DNA of 64,000 bases from Termitomyces sp. T153. Taxonomy: Eukaryota > Basidiomycota > Agaricomycetes > Agaricales > Lyophyllaceae. The stretch covers positions 434,001 to 498,000 of the forward strand of contig JACKQL020000013.1 in the NCBI GenBank assembly GCA_018296165.2, in the 5' to 3' direction. The translations under genes were made by a program, and so were the position numbers. The first letter of the stretch is position 1, and every line of letters starts with the position of its first letter. This document shows positions 23,201 through 34,545 of the stretch, piece after piece. The notes under the pieces are model-generated. The model saw nothing but the letters and a program-made list of their open reading frames with translations, did not search any database and was not told where the DNA came from.

Positions 23201-24955
23201 TGGACAAGGGAGCGTCGAGATGCTGATGGCGTTTTACGTGTGGACATGAAGCACCTGAACTGGCGTATCATGGAGTATGTCTTGAAGTTTGTGTGCTTTG
23301 GTGCTGAAGAGAAAATGTTTGAATCGTTGGACTTTGCGAACACTTTAGACGAAGTTTTGGAGTTTATGTTTGATGTCATGGCCGCTGCTGTGAGTGATTC
23401 ATCGATTCTCACTTCATCTATTGACAATGGTTCTTTCAGAATGAGCTTTTACTGGATCGTCTGGTCCTGATCTGCTCGGCTGTGATTCTGCAGCATGTCA
23501 ACATCTACAATGCGTGCTTTATCCTTGCAGAAGCAACCCATTTACATGCGGAAAAGCTCATCGACTGTATCCAGAGTTTCATTACTGTAAACATGGAGCT
23601 CTTCCTGGAAGCTGGCATGCTGGAAGACATGCCACCTTACCTGATCCAGCAACTCGCTCAGTACGCTAGAAAAGAACAGATTCGGAAAGCCCCGATTTCT
23701 CGATCTGATCAAGTAACCAATATGGTTTTGGAAAAGCACGCAGATTGGCTTGCATTACAAGATTTTCCCGTCCCGCTGGGCAGGCAGAGCCAGGGTATTT
23801 CACGCAAGGAATCGTCGGTCCGAGCAGGGTCCAGTACCATTCCGCAACAGAGCCCTAATATCCATCCCGAGCTGCGGCCTCGGCCTTCTAACGATGACAT
23901 CTTTGTAATGGATGAGGCTTTGGATCCACATGACGGCCCCTCGACTTCACGCACTGTCAATGCTAGCCTTGCGCCAGTTACTCCTACCCCAGCCCCCGTA
24001 TGGAAAGCCCCTTCCGCCCCGCGGTGAGTACATCCTATCGTGTCCGAATAAACGCCAAACTAAACTCTAACTCACGAATAGCGTGGACATGAAAGCTGTC
24101 ATGGCCGAAGCTGCCAGCGCCAGCGCATCCACAACTGCGCCTCGGCGAGTCTACGACGCCGCTCATCAACTTCGATCGCAGAAATCCATAGATACCCGTC
24201 TCAATGCTAGCGCCAGCGCCAATTCGCAACAGCCGGGACCGTCTACGTCACGATCTGGATGGCGCGCACCGACCGATCAGGTCGCTGCTCGCCCGTCTCC
24301 CCCTACAACCCCATCAAAAGATGCTTCTGCTTCTGCTATCGTTACAAGTACTACAAGCTCCGGCTCACGGCATGCACCCCCATCGACCCCGCGTCGCCCG
24401 TCTGGGCCTGCGATACCCGGCCTTGGACCTATAATCACGCCGACGCGCCAAACATCTTCTTCATCCGCGCCTAGTTCGTCAGGAACAATCCGACGTGCAT
24501 CGTACGTTCCCCATGTGTCTCCCGTGATCTGCCTCTGACTAACCGGTGTGTGTATGTACAGCGGGAAAGCATGGGCGGTGCCGCGCCCGTCTGAAGCGAC
24601 GACGGCGTCTGCGGTGCAATCTACGAGTGGGATGTCGTTTGTCGCGATTCAGCAGCTGGAGCTGGATAGGGTTGCGTTGGACGGGGCGGCGGGGGGGAAG
24701 GATAGGAGGTCGTTGAGGGAGATTCAGGAGGAGGAGGCGGCGTTGCGGGCCGAGGCGGATTTTTTGGCGTGGTGGACTGCGGAGGAGGAGAGGGTTAGGT
24801 TGGAGACAAAGGCTGCTGAGGCTGCTGTGAGTGGAGACGGGAGGTCGAAGAGACGGGGGAAGGGGAAAGGGAGAGGGATGCAGGAGCAGTCGGGGTCGAC
24901 GTCTCAGGCTGGTGGGGGGAAACGGAGGACGCGTAGATCAGAGCAAGGTTCATGA
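20234..24955 (+). CDS. ankyrin-RCC1-BTB-BTB protein, IBtk/Btb3-like
   Basis: Twelve exons (20234-20574, 20627-20776, 20829-20989, 21039-21102, 21156-21502, 21567-21652, 21691-21776, 21827-22070, 22130-23389, 23440-24023, 24082-24501, 24562-24955) give 1,378 aa. Order of parts: ankyrin repeats (about 55-150, VNARDWLGRTVLQLACASPD, WTPLHRALYNANLPAA); RCC1 repeats (about 165-500, LFTWGVNRNAALGFADGGDR, ALGQDHTLALTRAGEVLSWG, DVYTWGTNNGQLG); BTB1 from about 650 (ADVLIQAPSGFVFPAHRVIL); BTB2 from about 815 (DVILLLADKEVYCHSTILRA); then a disordered Ser/Pro tail and a C-terminal helix (SLREIQEEEAALRAEADFLA). This is the layout of vertebrate IBtk and fission-yeast Btb3, substrate adaptors for CUL3 ubiquitin ligases. 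The intron after exon 8 seems to use a GC donor (GCAGGT at 22,071). Confidence 0.9.
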
Positions 24956-25076
24956 TCTTATTATGGTCTAACTTATAAAACTATGTTGTATGCAATACGT
25001 TCATACAGAGGATGTTACATTAGAAATACAGTGGGTATCATAAATTAGATCGTCTAATCAGTTAGCACCTCGAAAA

Positions 25077-26369
25077 TCACCCCAGAATCTTCTTGATACC
25101 CTCCTGTTGCGCTGGTGTCAGTCTTGTCGGAAAGACCACATCCCACTTGACGATCATATCACCCTTTCTCGACGCCACACCGTCCTTCCTTATGGGCATA
25201 CCCTCTCCACGCACCGTCGTCTCCTGGCCAGGCTTAACGATCCCAACTGGCAACTGAACCTGCAACTTTCTCCCATCAAGCATCTCCACTGTCTTTGTTG
25301 CACGCGCACCAGCAGGGGCGCCCGTGAGCGCCTCAACGAGGGGTACGGGTACCCGTGCAACAAGGTCGTTCCCCTCCCTTACAAACACGTCATGGGGCTT
25401 CTCCTCCACGACAAAGACGAGATCCTGGCTCTCCCCGCGTGCGTTCTCGTTGCCGGCCTTGGGAAAGCGGATCTTGGTACCGCTCTTCCAGCCGGGATGG
25501 ATCTGGATCTCGAGCACCTTGTCCTCTGTGGTTCCGTCGCTGCGGCGTCGGCCGACTTTGATGTGCTTGAGAGTGCCGGTGTAGAGGTCTTGGAGGGAGA
25601 CTTTGAGGGGACGGGTGACTTCGGATGGGGGGGAGTGGGAGTGGGAGTGGGAGTGGGGAGGGGGGCCGGGGCGGCGGGCGTTGGAGCGGGCGTGTGGGAT
25701 CCCGCCGGGCATGCCGCCGGGGAAGAAACTCCCGTCCATTTCGTCGTCTATGTCAAAGGGGTTTGATTGTGATCCCGCACGAGGACCGCCGCCACCTCCG
25801 CCCATCCCGCCGAAATTGAAACCAGCGAATCCAGGACCGAAGATGTGTCTAGTGGAGTGTGAGTTTGTGGCTGTATGTGAGGGGAGGAGACGTACTCGAA
25901 GATCTTGGATGGGTCGGATGGGGAGAAACCGCCAAAGTTGCCGGCACCGCCGCCTGGACCGGTGGAGGTGAATGTGAATGTAGGACCGCCGGCGCCTCCC
26001 CCCGGGAAGTTGAAGTTGGAGAAGCCGGCGCCGGGCGAGGGACCTCCTCCGCCCTTGAGACCCTCTTCGCCGAATTGGTCGTAGACAGCGCGTTTGTTGC
26101 TGTCCGAGAGGACCTCGAAGGCCTCAGATACCTGGCGGGTGTTTGGCTGGGTCTGCGAGGACGAAATGAAAGTGAACGCACCTCTTTGAATTTTCTTGTT
26201 GCCTCTTCCGAGTTTTTGTTGCGGTCTGGGTGCCATTTGAGGGCCTGGGACGATGAGCGGTGAGTTGAGACAAGAGAAGAGGACTGACCATTTTCTTGTA
26301 GGCCTTCTTGATTTCATCGTCGGTGGCGGACTTGGATATGGCGAGGATGTCGTAGTAGTTCTTGCCCAT
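25077..26369 (-). CDS. SIS1: class B J-domain chaperone SIS1 (Hsp40)
   Basis: Co-chaperone that stimulates Hsp70 ATPase and helps translation initiation and protein quality control. Four exons (26369-26289, 26244-26182, 26131-25896, 25848-25077) give 383 aa. J domain: MGKNYYDILAISKSATDDEI, the HPD triad at H32-D34 (ALKWHPDRNKNSEEA), and VLSDSNKRAVYDQFGEEGL. A Gly/Phe-rich region (about 75-170) follows, with GFSNFNFPGG and FGPGFAGFNFGGMGGGGGG, then a His-Ser repeat. The two C-terminal substrate-binding barrels contain VSLQDLYTGTLKHIKVGRRR, IHPGWKSGTKIRFPKAGNE and LPVGIVKPGQETTVRGEGMP. No zinc-finger domain is present, which separates it from Ydj1-type proteins. The GC-rich gene produces long antisense frames that are artefacts. 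Confidence 0.95.
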
Positions 26370-26521
26370 GGTGGTGGAGTTTGGAAGAAAGCGGGCGCTG
26401 TGTTATATTGTTTTGTGATATATTGTTTCCGTGCACTAGTAGGTTCTAGCAAGTTGTGACGTCATCCAGACCATTCTAGATTTGAAATGATTTTGAAATT
26501 GAAATGGAAATCATTTCCACC
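26370..26521. promoter_or_regulatory. 152-bp divergent SIS1/VTC1 promoter with a CRE-like palindrome
   Basis: The two ATGs lie 152 bp apart. TGACGTCA, the perfect CRE/ATF bZIP site, is at 26,457-26,464. A loose heat-shock-like arrangement (TTC...GAA around 26,474-26,486) is too degenerate to call. Confidence 0.5.
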
Positions 26522-27310
26522 ATGTCCGCTCACGACGACGAGCACGCCGCCGACTCGCTCTTGCGCCGCTCCCTCCATGCCGTCGGCGACATTCTCTCTC
26601 CTTTCTCGACCGCCGCCGTTGCCACCCTCCCAAAACTCGCCAGGCCCAGGCGCTACACCCGCGCAGACGCCATCCCCGACGCCTCCAGCGATGTCGACGG
26701 CCAGATGCCCACAGTCCGCGACTACCACGCCATCAACTCACTACCGCCCAGCGTCCGCATCCCTAAGAAGATCCCCACCCCCATAAAAGTCGAGGCCAAG
26801 GTGTGGTTTGCAAATGAACGAAGTCAGCACTTGTGTTTTCATATCCCTCTCGTCAATGACCTTTCTCTGCAGCATGGGTGGCTTGGCTCAACATCTCCGT
26901 TCTCCTCGGCACTCTCGCTCTCGCACTCTTCAACGCCTCCAAAGATGAGATCGCCACCCGTTTCGCCTACGGATACGCCCTCATCAGCGTTGGCGTCCTC
27001 GTACGTCTTTCCCCGACATTCCTTCACCCACCAGCCGACTCTTTTGCCAGATCTACGCTTTTGCACTCTACCAGTACCGCGTTACCCTGATCCGTCGCCG
27101 AGACCCAGGCCATTTCGGTCCGTTCTTCTCTACAAATCCATTCAACTCGTGTCTCACCTCTGTCTCCGCTAGATTCAATCGCGGGCCCTATCGTCCTTGG
27201 TGCCGTCCTCTTCACCGCCATCCTTCTCAACTTTATCATCCGAGGTCCGTGTCTCTCCTTTGCTACATTCCTCCATTAACCCGATCATTCACACAGTTCG
27301 CGAACTGTAA
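26522..27310 (+). CDS. VTC1: vacuolar transporter chaperone VTC1 (DUF202 protein)
   Basis: Small membrane subunit of the VTC polyphosphate polymerase complex of vacuole and ER membranes. Five exons (26522-26822, 26873-27000, 27051-27117, 27173-27244, 27297-27310) give 193 aa. The first about 85 residues are a variable cytosolic extension. The conserved core begins IKVEAKVWFANERTWVAWLN, with the key RTW block split by intron 1. Three membrane spans follow: ISVLLGTLALALFNAS, YALISVGVLIYAFALYQYRV and GPIVLGAVLFTAILLNFIIR. Between them is TLIRRRDPGHFDS, and the protein ends VREL. An in-frame ATG at 26,504 is possible, but 26,522 has the better ACC-ATG context. Yeast Vtc1 is about 129 aa, so the extra length is N-terminal. 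Confidence 0.93.
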
Positions 27311-27800
27311 TACGGCCATTTCCTTCCGCTCTTTCGGCACTAACAAATCCCACAGGAACAGAAAGGAAGTCCCCATACCCGGCTCTGGCCTCTTCACACT
27401 CTTCCAATCCAAACCCGCAAACACGACTCTCTCTTTCTATACCCAAGGATAAACTCGTGAGATCAAACTATCAAACTTGGGGGAAAATAAGCTCGGAGCT
27501 CATCTTGCTTTCTGATACGCGATAAGGATGCTTCAGTTCACGTTCGCAAACGTCCGCCAACGCACGTTCGTCGCGTCGTGTCGTCATCACAATTTTTTTC
27601 TTCTTTTCTATCTCTCGTTTTTATTTCTTGAATGGTTCCTTTCATTTTCCAGCTTGCCGCCGGGTTCTGGCATTCATTTCCCTCGGGGTCCTTCGTTTTG
27701 GTTCGTCGTACATATGTCAGTTCCCATCCTTATGACCTTTCCAATCGTGTGTATTCTAGTTTAGGGTTCCGTTGTCGTCTCTGTTGTTGATTAGAACTAC
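27311..27800. other. non-coding flank of VTC1
   Basis: Pyrimidine-rich 3' flank with no gene recognised. Host gene density drops from here on. Confidence 0.5.
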
Positions 27801-28358
27801 AAATTCATCATGTTGCAGTTGCTTCAGGCCCAAGGCTCAAGTACAAGTACTGATAGATACCGCTGTCCCTTGGGGCCAGGTCTGTTTTAGGACGGTCGAC
27901 AGCAATTTCCGAGGTGTCCTGGAACCCCGTGCCATTGAAATTCATTACTACTCATCCACAATTTCCCTCTGATTGCATCCCCACGTAATTCACCCAGAGC
28001 AATGGGAGGGAAAATCAACAGAGCTTATGGTTTCCTTCTTAATCAATTGTCATTTCCTTCTAGACTATGTCCAGAACAGTAATTCTGATGCAACTTAGTG
28101 GAGAAGAGATTTATTCAGAACATTGTTTGGCCTTCATGGTATATCAAGATCAGCTCTTCTGGCGCGATCCACTGACCTTGGTCATAAGCCGTGATTTTGG
28201 TGTGTGGACTGCTCGATTTGAAAGACACACAGTCTTTGTTGTCCTTGTAACCCTTGATTGGTCTTCAAATTGGAGATTATGAGATTGAGCCTGGACAACT
28301 TCAACTCAACAATACTGCTTGATATGATGACTTTGTGACCAAACTTGGTGTGACAAAT
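27801..28358. repeat. tandem duplication, copy A (558 bp)
   Basis: Starts AAATTCATCATGTTGCAGTT and ends TTGGTGTGACAAAT. A second copy follows directly. The two copies share long blocks such as GAATTCATTACTACTCATCC-like and AGAGATTTATTCA stretches with scattered substitutions. No coding frame is conserved, and no terminal inverted repeats were seen. Confidence 0.8.
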
Positions 28359-29103
28359 AAATTCATTATGTTGCAGTTGCTTCAGGCCCAAGGCCCATGT
28401 ACAAGTACTGATAGATACCGTTGTCCCTTAGGGCAAGGTCTGTTTTAGGAGAGTCGACAGCGATTTCCGAGGTGTCCTGGAACCCTGTGCCAATGAAATT
28501 CATTACTACTCATCCACCACAATTTCCCTCTTATTGCATCCCCAAATAATTCACCCAGAGCAATGGGATGGAAAATCAACAGAGCTTATGTTTTCCTTGT
28601 AAATTATTATTTCCTTCTAGTTTATTATGTCCAGAACAGTAATCTTGATGCAACTTACTGGAGAAGAGATTTATTCATTCAGAACATTGTTTGGCATTCA
28701 TGGTATATCTAGATCAGCTCTTCTGGCGCATGCACTGACCTTGGTTTGGTCATAAACCGTGATTTTGTTGTGTGGACTGCTCGATTTGAAAGACACACAG
28801 TCTTTGTTGTCCTTGTAACCCTTGATTGGTCTTCAAATTGGAGATTATGATGAGATTGAGCATGGGAGAAATGGTAAGTCTAGGGTAGACATGGTAAATC
28901 CAGGTGAAATAAACCAAAAACATTCCTCTCATGTCTGATATATTACCATATATATATAACAAGATTCCGACAAAATTGTTATTGTAAACCTCTCAACACA
29001 ATCTCTGTGTGGTCAGGGTAGATATTATAAAGATATATTTCGACTTCAACTCGACAATGCTGCTCGATATAGCGACTTTGTGACCAAACTTGGTGTGACA
29101 AAT
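28359..29103. repeat. tandem duplication, copy B (745 bp, with about 175-bp insert)
   Basis: Begins AAATTCATTATGTTGCAGTT and ends like copy A (TTGGTGTGACAAAT). It contains about 175 bp absent from copy A, roughly 28,865-29,040, between GATTGAGC and CGACTTCAACTC. The insert is AT-rich with a TATATATATA run. Whether copy B gained it or copy A lost it cannot be told here. Confidence 0.75.
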
Positions 29104-31892
29104 ATTGACATAAAGATCCCATCAAACTGAAAATGGACAGGCAGAAGGTAAAAGTAGACCTGACCCTAGTTACACCCGAGAACTGAGGAGCTTAGCATCA
29201 GCGAGGTAATAGAGTATATTTGCGACGCCTGTTTTACTGGAACTAGAACTCAGGTTGAAACTGAACTTAGGCACAACTGATGGACAGATTGATTGACAAC
29301 TTGACTTAATTCCTTCAAGCTACGTGACACTGTCACATTCCTTATGCTTTTTGACTTTGACTTTGATTCTCATCACCGTGTCATCTTCACCACCGCCGTG
29401 TCGCAACGCGTGTGTTAGGCGTGGTCTTTTGCACCCCGTAGCACGTTCTCGAGCCGTATATGCGTGAAATTCTTCATGTGACTCTAATGGAACATGTGTT
29501 CCCATGTGCAAGAGAGCCTGGAAAGAAGGCTGGCAAAGTGGTGGGGGTAATGCAGTGGAAAACTTGCAGCTATCAAGCTGCGTGCAACTTTGCCAGCCAT
29601 GGATTGAGGACGTCGCTGCTGAGAATGGTGAGGGTCGTGGTGAGGACCTACAGGGTGCCACAAGGTAATATTGGCACACGGCAATCACGCCAAGAACTTT
29701 CACTCGGAGGTTATTTGCTTGCACTAAGTACAAGTAGTGAAAAGTGCCGTTGCAAATACACTCTAATTAGAGAATATGAGCAATCGAATAATTATCAGCG
29801 TGCTTCGCGTTCGATTCCCCTGGAAGCTTCCGCTGGGTGTACAAACATCGTTTTTAAAACGATTTATTCGTGGGTTGGTTTTAGGGGGTGCACACGTCCG
29901 TTTACTTGAAAACGGTCATGATATCTGCAGCCGCGAACCGTGTGAGTCCTGTTGCGGCAGGGTCAGTTTTACGGGCCGTAAAACGGGTCTTAGTCACGGT
30001 ATATGATGTACGGTAAGTTTTGAATGAAGGGTGAAATTTCTATGGCACGAATTCGTGTTTCGAACGAGTATATGTCATGATAAGTGAGAGTCATGAGAAC
30101 CTGTTCACCATGTTTATCTTTATGATCATGAGTGAGCGGTTTGGGGAGATGGCCCAATGGCCCATGATGCGGATCGGAGTCTGAATATTAAATTCTTACA
30201 TAGAAGCATGGCACTGTGTCTTGACCCACTTTGACGCGTCGTTAAGCCGCCCACATCTGGACATTCTTGGTTTAACTTTCTCTGCATTTTCTGCGGGTCT
30301 CATGTAAGGTTTTCTTATCATTAATTAACGGGTATATTTCATAATAATGCGGTACACTACGGACGGCCGCGAATCACGGCTCAATACGGCACTCGACCGG
30401 CGGCGTAACCCGTGCCTGTGGCAGGATTCTCCCGGCCCAGATCCTCGACGGTACGGCCGTAAGTCGTAAACGCGGCTACGGCGTGAAGTCCTACTTGGTT
30501 TCATTGAACCCATGGATCTAGCACTACTACTTACTAGTCACAACACGGGCCGGGATGGATCCAGAGTTTACTCAAGATCTTTGCTCCCAGACCAATCCAT
30601 TCCCAGTTTCGCGCGAAAAGAACTTTTTGTCTTATAGCTTCTGTATCATGGTTTCTTCCCTTATCAAAAACAGAATTGTTAGCAGTGGATTTGAGGGTCT
30701 TGACTGATATGTAGGTGGTTTTTTGAATTGTCGAATCAGGAGTCACAAGGTCGAAGTGAAATGTTTTGCATGGCGAGTTGTGCGTGGCATGTTTTGACAG
30801 TTTGAGGACACTGATCGATGTTTTTTCTTTCGTCTACCTATACTTGCGACTACTACTGCTCTTGATCGCGGACTCGACCTAGTCGGTTCCCTCCTATCTG
30901 TATCTGTAATCGAAGCTTGAGATCTTTGCTCACGCTGCGTGCCGTCTGTCTCCCAGGTCCACATGCTCAGATTCTGAAAGAAGGTATCCCGATAGGTGAT
31001 TCTATTAGGAGCACTTCTTGATGCAAAGTTTCTGTCAAAGAGGTGCTTGCCGGACAGCATAATTCCATTTCGACTGTCATTGATTTTTTCTGGTTCTTCT
31101 AGCTGTAATCGTAAGGAGACCATCATAACATCAGTAATCAGTAATCAGGTCTAGACCTCCGACACTGACATTGACTTTTTTTCACTAATTATTGATATAG
31201 TGTAGATTGATACTCAGATATACGTAGCGACCATCAAAAAACGCCGCCGCCACAGCCTTGCTGAACACTGTTTACTTCTGAGCCTCGAGTCAAAAAATAA
31301 ATACGTCATTATAAATCTCCCGCTGACAACTTGTAGCTATGCGATGATGTAATTGCGTTCTCAGGTTCTCGCCCCCTTCATTCCCGCATTGTCCGGCTAG
31401 AATTCTCCCGTAATTATGGCTCAATCCGAGTCTTCTATACGACCCGCGATCCTTGGGCCCCTGGACTTGCCCCTTACCTATTTGTGGGTTCATGATTGAT
31501 CGATCCAAGTCATCTATTTGTGGTACAACTTCCCAAGTTTCAAGTGTGGTGAAAGCTTGAGGTGGAATCCGACGAGTATTTTATTCGATTTTGGTGGGAC
31601 GGTGGGTCTAATAGCTTAGCTAGATGCTTCTGTATCATCCGAGTCGGACATTTTTTTTTTACTGATGTATGCATGGTTAATTAAGCCACCCATTTTTCTT
31701 TCGATCAGGTTCGGTCTGTCCCTTGGGTCTTGTGAGTCTGAGTCGGCAGTACGTACGTGCATGAGCCTGAGTATATCGCACCGAAAGCCTGAGAACGTCA
31801 TCTTTTATGGACGACTAGCCTGGGATTTTTTCTCGGATGCGTGTATATTTTTCCCATGACGCCCATGATATATATAAGTACTGCCATTTGAA
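29104..31892. other. gene-poor region
   Basis: About 2.8 kb with no recognisable gene on either strand. It contains three short inverted repeats at 29,847-29,983 (see findings). CpG content is normal here, unlike the transposon block to the right. Confidence 0.5.
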
Positions 31893-32116
31893 GGCAGTGG
31901 TATTTGGTGGCGTGCCGATTCTCCATGTCCTATCATAAGTCCTCAAGTGTCAGTACATCAGGACATGATCATGAGTTCGTCTTCTGACTACATATATCCT
32001 TGTCATCACACGCAGACAATGCAGTGACATTTGGTGGCGTGCTATGGCATGTCCATCAGGACATGACTCGGATCACAAGATCATCTTCTGACTACGTATG
32101 TGCTTGTCATCACACG
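31893..32116. repeat. imperfect direct duplication of about 100-120 bp
   Basis: Copy 1 (31,893-32,012) and copy 2 (32,021-32,116) both run from GCAGTG..ATTTGGTGGCGTGC through CATCAGGACATGA to TTGTCATCACACG. Copy 2 lacks about 25 bp in the middle. Confidence 0.7.
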
Positions 32117-33377
32117 TTGACCACCCTCTTCCAGGTCTGGATCTCGAACAACAAATCTCAAATCCAGGTTTCTAGTACTTGACCAATCCATGACACGTAC
32201 CAAGTACACCATGCACAGTGATTATCAACAAAGGACTTCACGAAAAATCATCTTCTGCCGGCCTGCTGACTACTGTCATGACACCATTTTCCTACCATTT
32301 TGTTGATCATCATCGAAGGTACTTAATTTTTGACACAAAGAATCCAGAATGATCGGGGATTATTGACTCGGAGTGGACCGTGACATGAGCACGGAACTCA
32401 TGAGAGATGAGCAGCATTTAGAGAGCATTGGATAACTCAAGCGAACTCTTCACGAGCATGCCTGAGAGATATGCTACGGAGTAATTATAAACAGTGAGAT
32501 GATCCCCTGTAAACTACCAAAGCTGATGATTTTTAAAATCTCCCAAGATGGCGAGTTCTCTCCGTACACTGGTGGAATGAATGTGCCGCTTCTGGAAAAA
32601 CTTTATTCCAGGTATGTACCATTCTCGGTTTCAGTTATTAAAACCGATGGAGAGATTGATGATTATAATTTCATTATCACGGTCCGCGCCACCCACATAG
32701 GTTGATTTCGCGGGTTCCTACTATTTAGATTCACCCACGCGCCCACTAATGTTAAACATTGATTCATGCAATAAGCATGCGAGCGGCGATATCTACTCAT
32801 CGGATACTCCCTTGCATGTTTCAATTGGATTCACGAAATCACTGAGAACACTTTGCTCCGTTCAGCTATGTACTTGATTTGGTGACTGTCCAGATAACGG
32901 CATTCAAGGAACATTTTTTCTACGTCACGAGAATCGTGGCCAACCGGACCACATGGCAACGTTTCAGTAACAATCATGAACATCCCTCTGTCATGATATG
33001 ATCAGAATATTGGCAATTACTGGTGGAATGAAATATGTAATTCTTCCGATATGCGCATCAACCCGCTTTTGTGTCGCAGGCGTGTCTCCGGGAGGAGCGG
33101 GAAACTCGGCGTCCGAACTGTGGCAACAAGGTGTGTATATAGTAAATTACGCGCCCGTGGGTATGATTCGACAACGACAGCTATCTATCGTACATTATTA
33201 ATGAGATATTACATAGCGTTACTCCAAAATCCTAAATCCTCACATCTCTACAGAGATGCTTGTCGATCCACTCGGTTGTCGGATGCGACGAACACCAGGT
33301 TAACGATTCGCCGACTATCAAAATGTAAAGATGATGACTGCGATGCAATTCTATATGCATGTACTCTGAATACCGAC
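32117..33377. other. gene-poor region
   Basis: About 1.26 kb without a recognisable gene or repeat. Short frames only. Confidence 0.45.
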
Positions 33378-33845
33378 TCAAACCTCGGAGATAAGTATAA
33401 CGCACTTTACGGTGACTGTCTTATGCCGCTCAAAGTCAACTGGTCTCGAAAATCCCGGTATCGTTTTTTGTATGCCACGAATGACGTATACACCGCCAAA
33501 CGATCCTCCCTGGAGTAGAAAAGCACACGTCAATTGTCACCTAGGGCCGTGTCTCAAGACGAAACTGACTCGATTTGTGGTAGGATCCGAGGAAGCCTCT
33601 ACGGCCTGCAACCACTCGACATTCAGCCCCCTCGGAGAACTCCTGCGCATCGCAAGGACTAATTGTTTGATCCCTTCCCGAGTTAATGGTGCGCCGTTTA
33701 CACTAGCATCCAGGTCTTCAGCGAAGGTTGTTGAGATGGCGCGTAATGATTGCTCGTCGGTAGAAGCCTCGAAGATATCTCGAATATGTCGTACAGACCA
33801 TTCTGTGAGCGAGCAAAGATGAATGCCGTAAGTCGATGTTTCCAT
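33378..33845 (-). CDS. uncharacterised 135-aa protein, possibly NTF2/SnoaL-like
   Basis: Two exons (33845-33570, 33509-33378) give 135 aa. Exon 1 reads METSTYGIHLCSLTEWSVRH, then STTFAEDLDASVNGAPLT and GIKQLVLAMRR. The intron has donor GTCAGT and acceptor CTCCAG. Exon 2 gives GGSFGGVYVIRGIQKTIPGF and RPVDFERHKTVTVKC. The short alpha-beta pattern, with a 'DLDASVNG' turn and later strands, recalls small NTF2-like (SnoaL) proteins found in many mushrooms. That assignment is tentative. The last residues after KTVTVK are less certain, since GTAAAG there could be another donor. No signal peptide or catalytic motif is seen. It sits alone in a repeat-rich area. Confidence 0.55.
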
Positions 33846-33921
33846 TGTGTAATGGTCAATGGGAGGTGAGTAAGAGGTGGTCAGGGCGAATTGACGATGG
33901 GTCTCAGAGATTCCAACCCTT

Positions 33922-34545
33922 CTTAAAGTCTCTCATTCAAGGCGACTTGATTAATAGCCTGAAACCCCAAGGGTGAATAGCTAGCGGGAAAGTTTGAAAC
34001 ATTTGCTGTGATATGATCTGGATTAGATCTGCATTCAAGGAACAAAGAGAATCATTGCGTACACATAATGGTTGACTTATGGCAACAATTTCAATAGCGA
34101 CGTTTGGAATCTTACGAGCTGAATAGGTGGACATGATCACGGCTTAGATGGGTCAGAGTCATGAGGTACGGCTTCGCAACTATAGACGACTTTTTGAGGT
34201 AGATGCGGGTACCCGTTGTGCTGAAAACTGAATTGGAAACCCAATTCGATGGCATATCCGGCCATTCATTGACATATCGCAAGGGAGAAGCCAAGCCACC
34301 AACAATCCAACCATCGAGGGCATATGTAAGTCACGGTGAATAGCAGAGATCTCACGAAATCCAGTGATCCGTACGGCAAAAAGCCGGATAGAATCCGCCC
34401 TTTTCCATGAATTTGAAGTTCTTGCACGCGATCGAGGACGTGATCGGCCATGATTAACTTCGAGTTCTTGAGCTTCTTTGGCATCTTGTGGTCCATAGAT
34501 CCAGATTCTCACCATGCCCAGATGCTCATAAACTGACATTAGTAT
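33922..34545 (-). pseudogene. decayed gene of unknown family
   Basis: Protein-like segments occur in several frames in order: ADHVLDRVQELQIHGKGRIL; EISAIHRDLHMPSMVGLL; GGLASPLRYVNEWPDMPSNW; and, across a plausible intron (donor GTAAGA near 34,122), SSNPDHITANVSNFP and YSPLGFQAINQVALNERL before a stop. Joining them needs at least two frame changes with no usable splice sites, so the gene looks broken. I do not recognise the family. It may once have had exons further upstream. Confidence 0.3.

Noticed and set aside
25107..25819. Long open frames (up to 219 codons) on the plus strand over SIS1
   Set aside because: They are antisense to a well-supported, GC-rich Hsp40 gene and have low-complexity translations. 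They arise from codon bias.
26504..27172. A 222-codon plus-strand frame over VTC1
   Set aside because: It reads through two clear introns and loses the membrane spans. The spliced VTC1 model explains the region.
29531..29541. TGGCAAAGTGG, resembling a pol III A-box
   Set aside because: It is about 270 bp from the only B-box-like sequence, which is too far for a tRNA gene.
29805..29825. GTTCGATTCCCC, resembling a tRNA T-loop/B-box
   Set aside because: The flanking bases do not form a T-stem. No matching acceptor stem or A-box lies at the right distance.
33412..33822. 136-codon plus-strand frame
   Set aside because: It is antisense to the spliced minus-strand gene at 33,378-33,845, which has splice sites and a coherent protein pattern.
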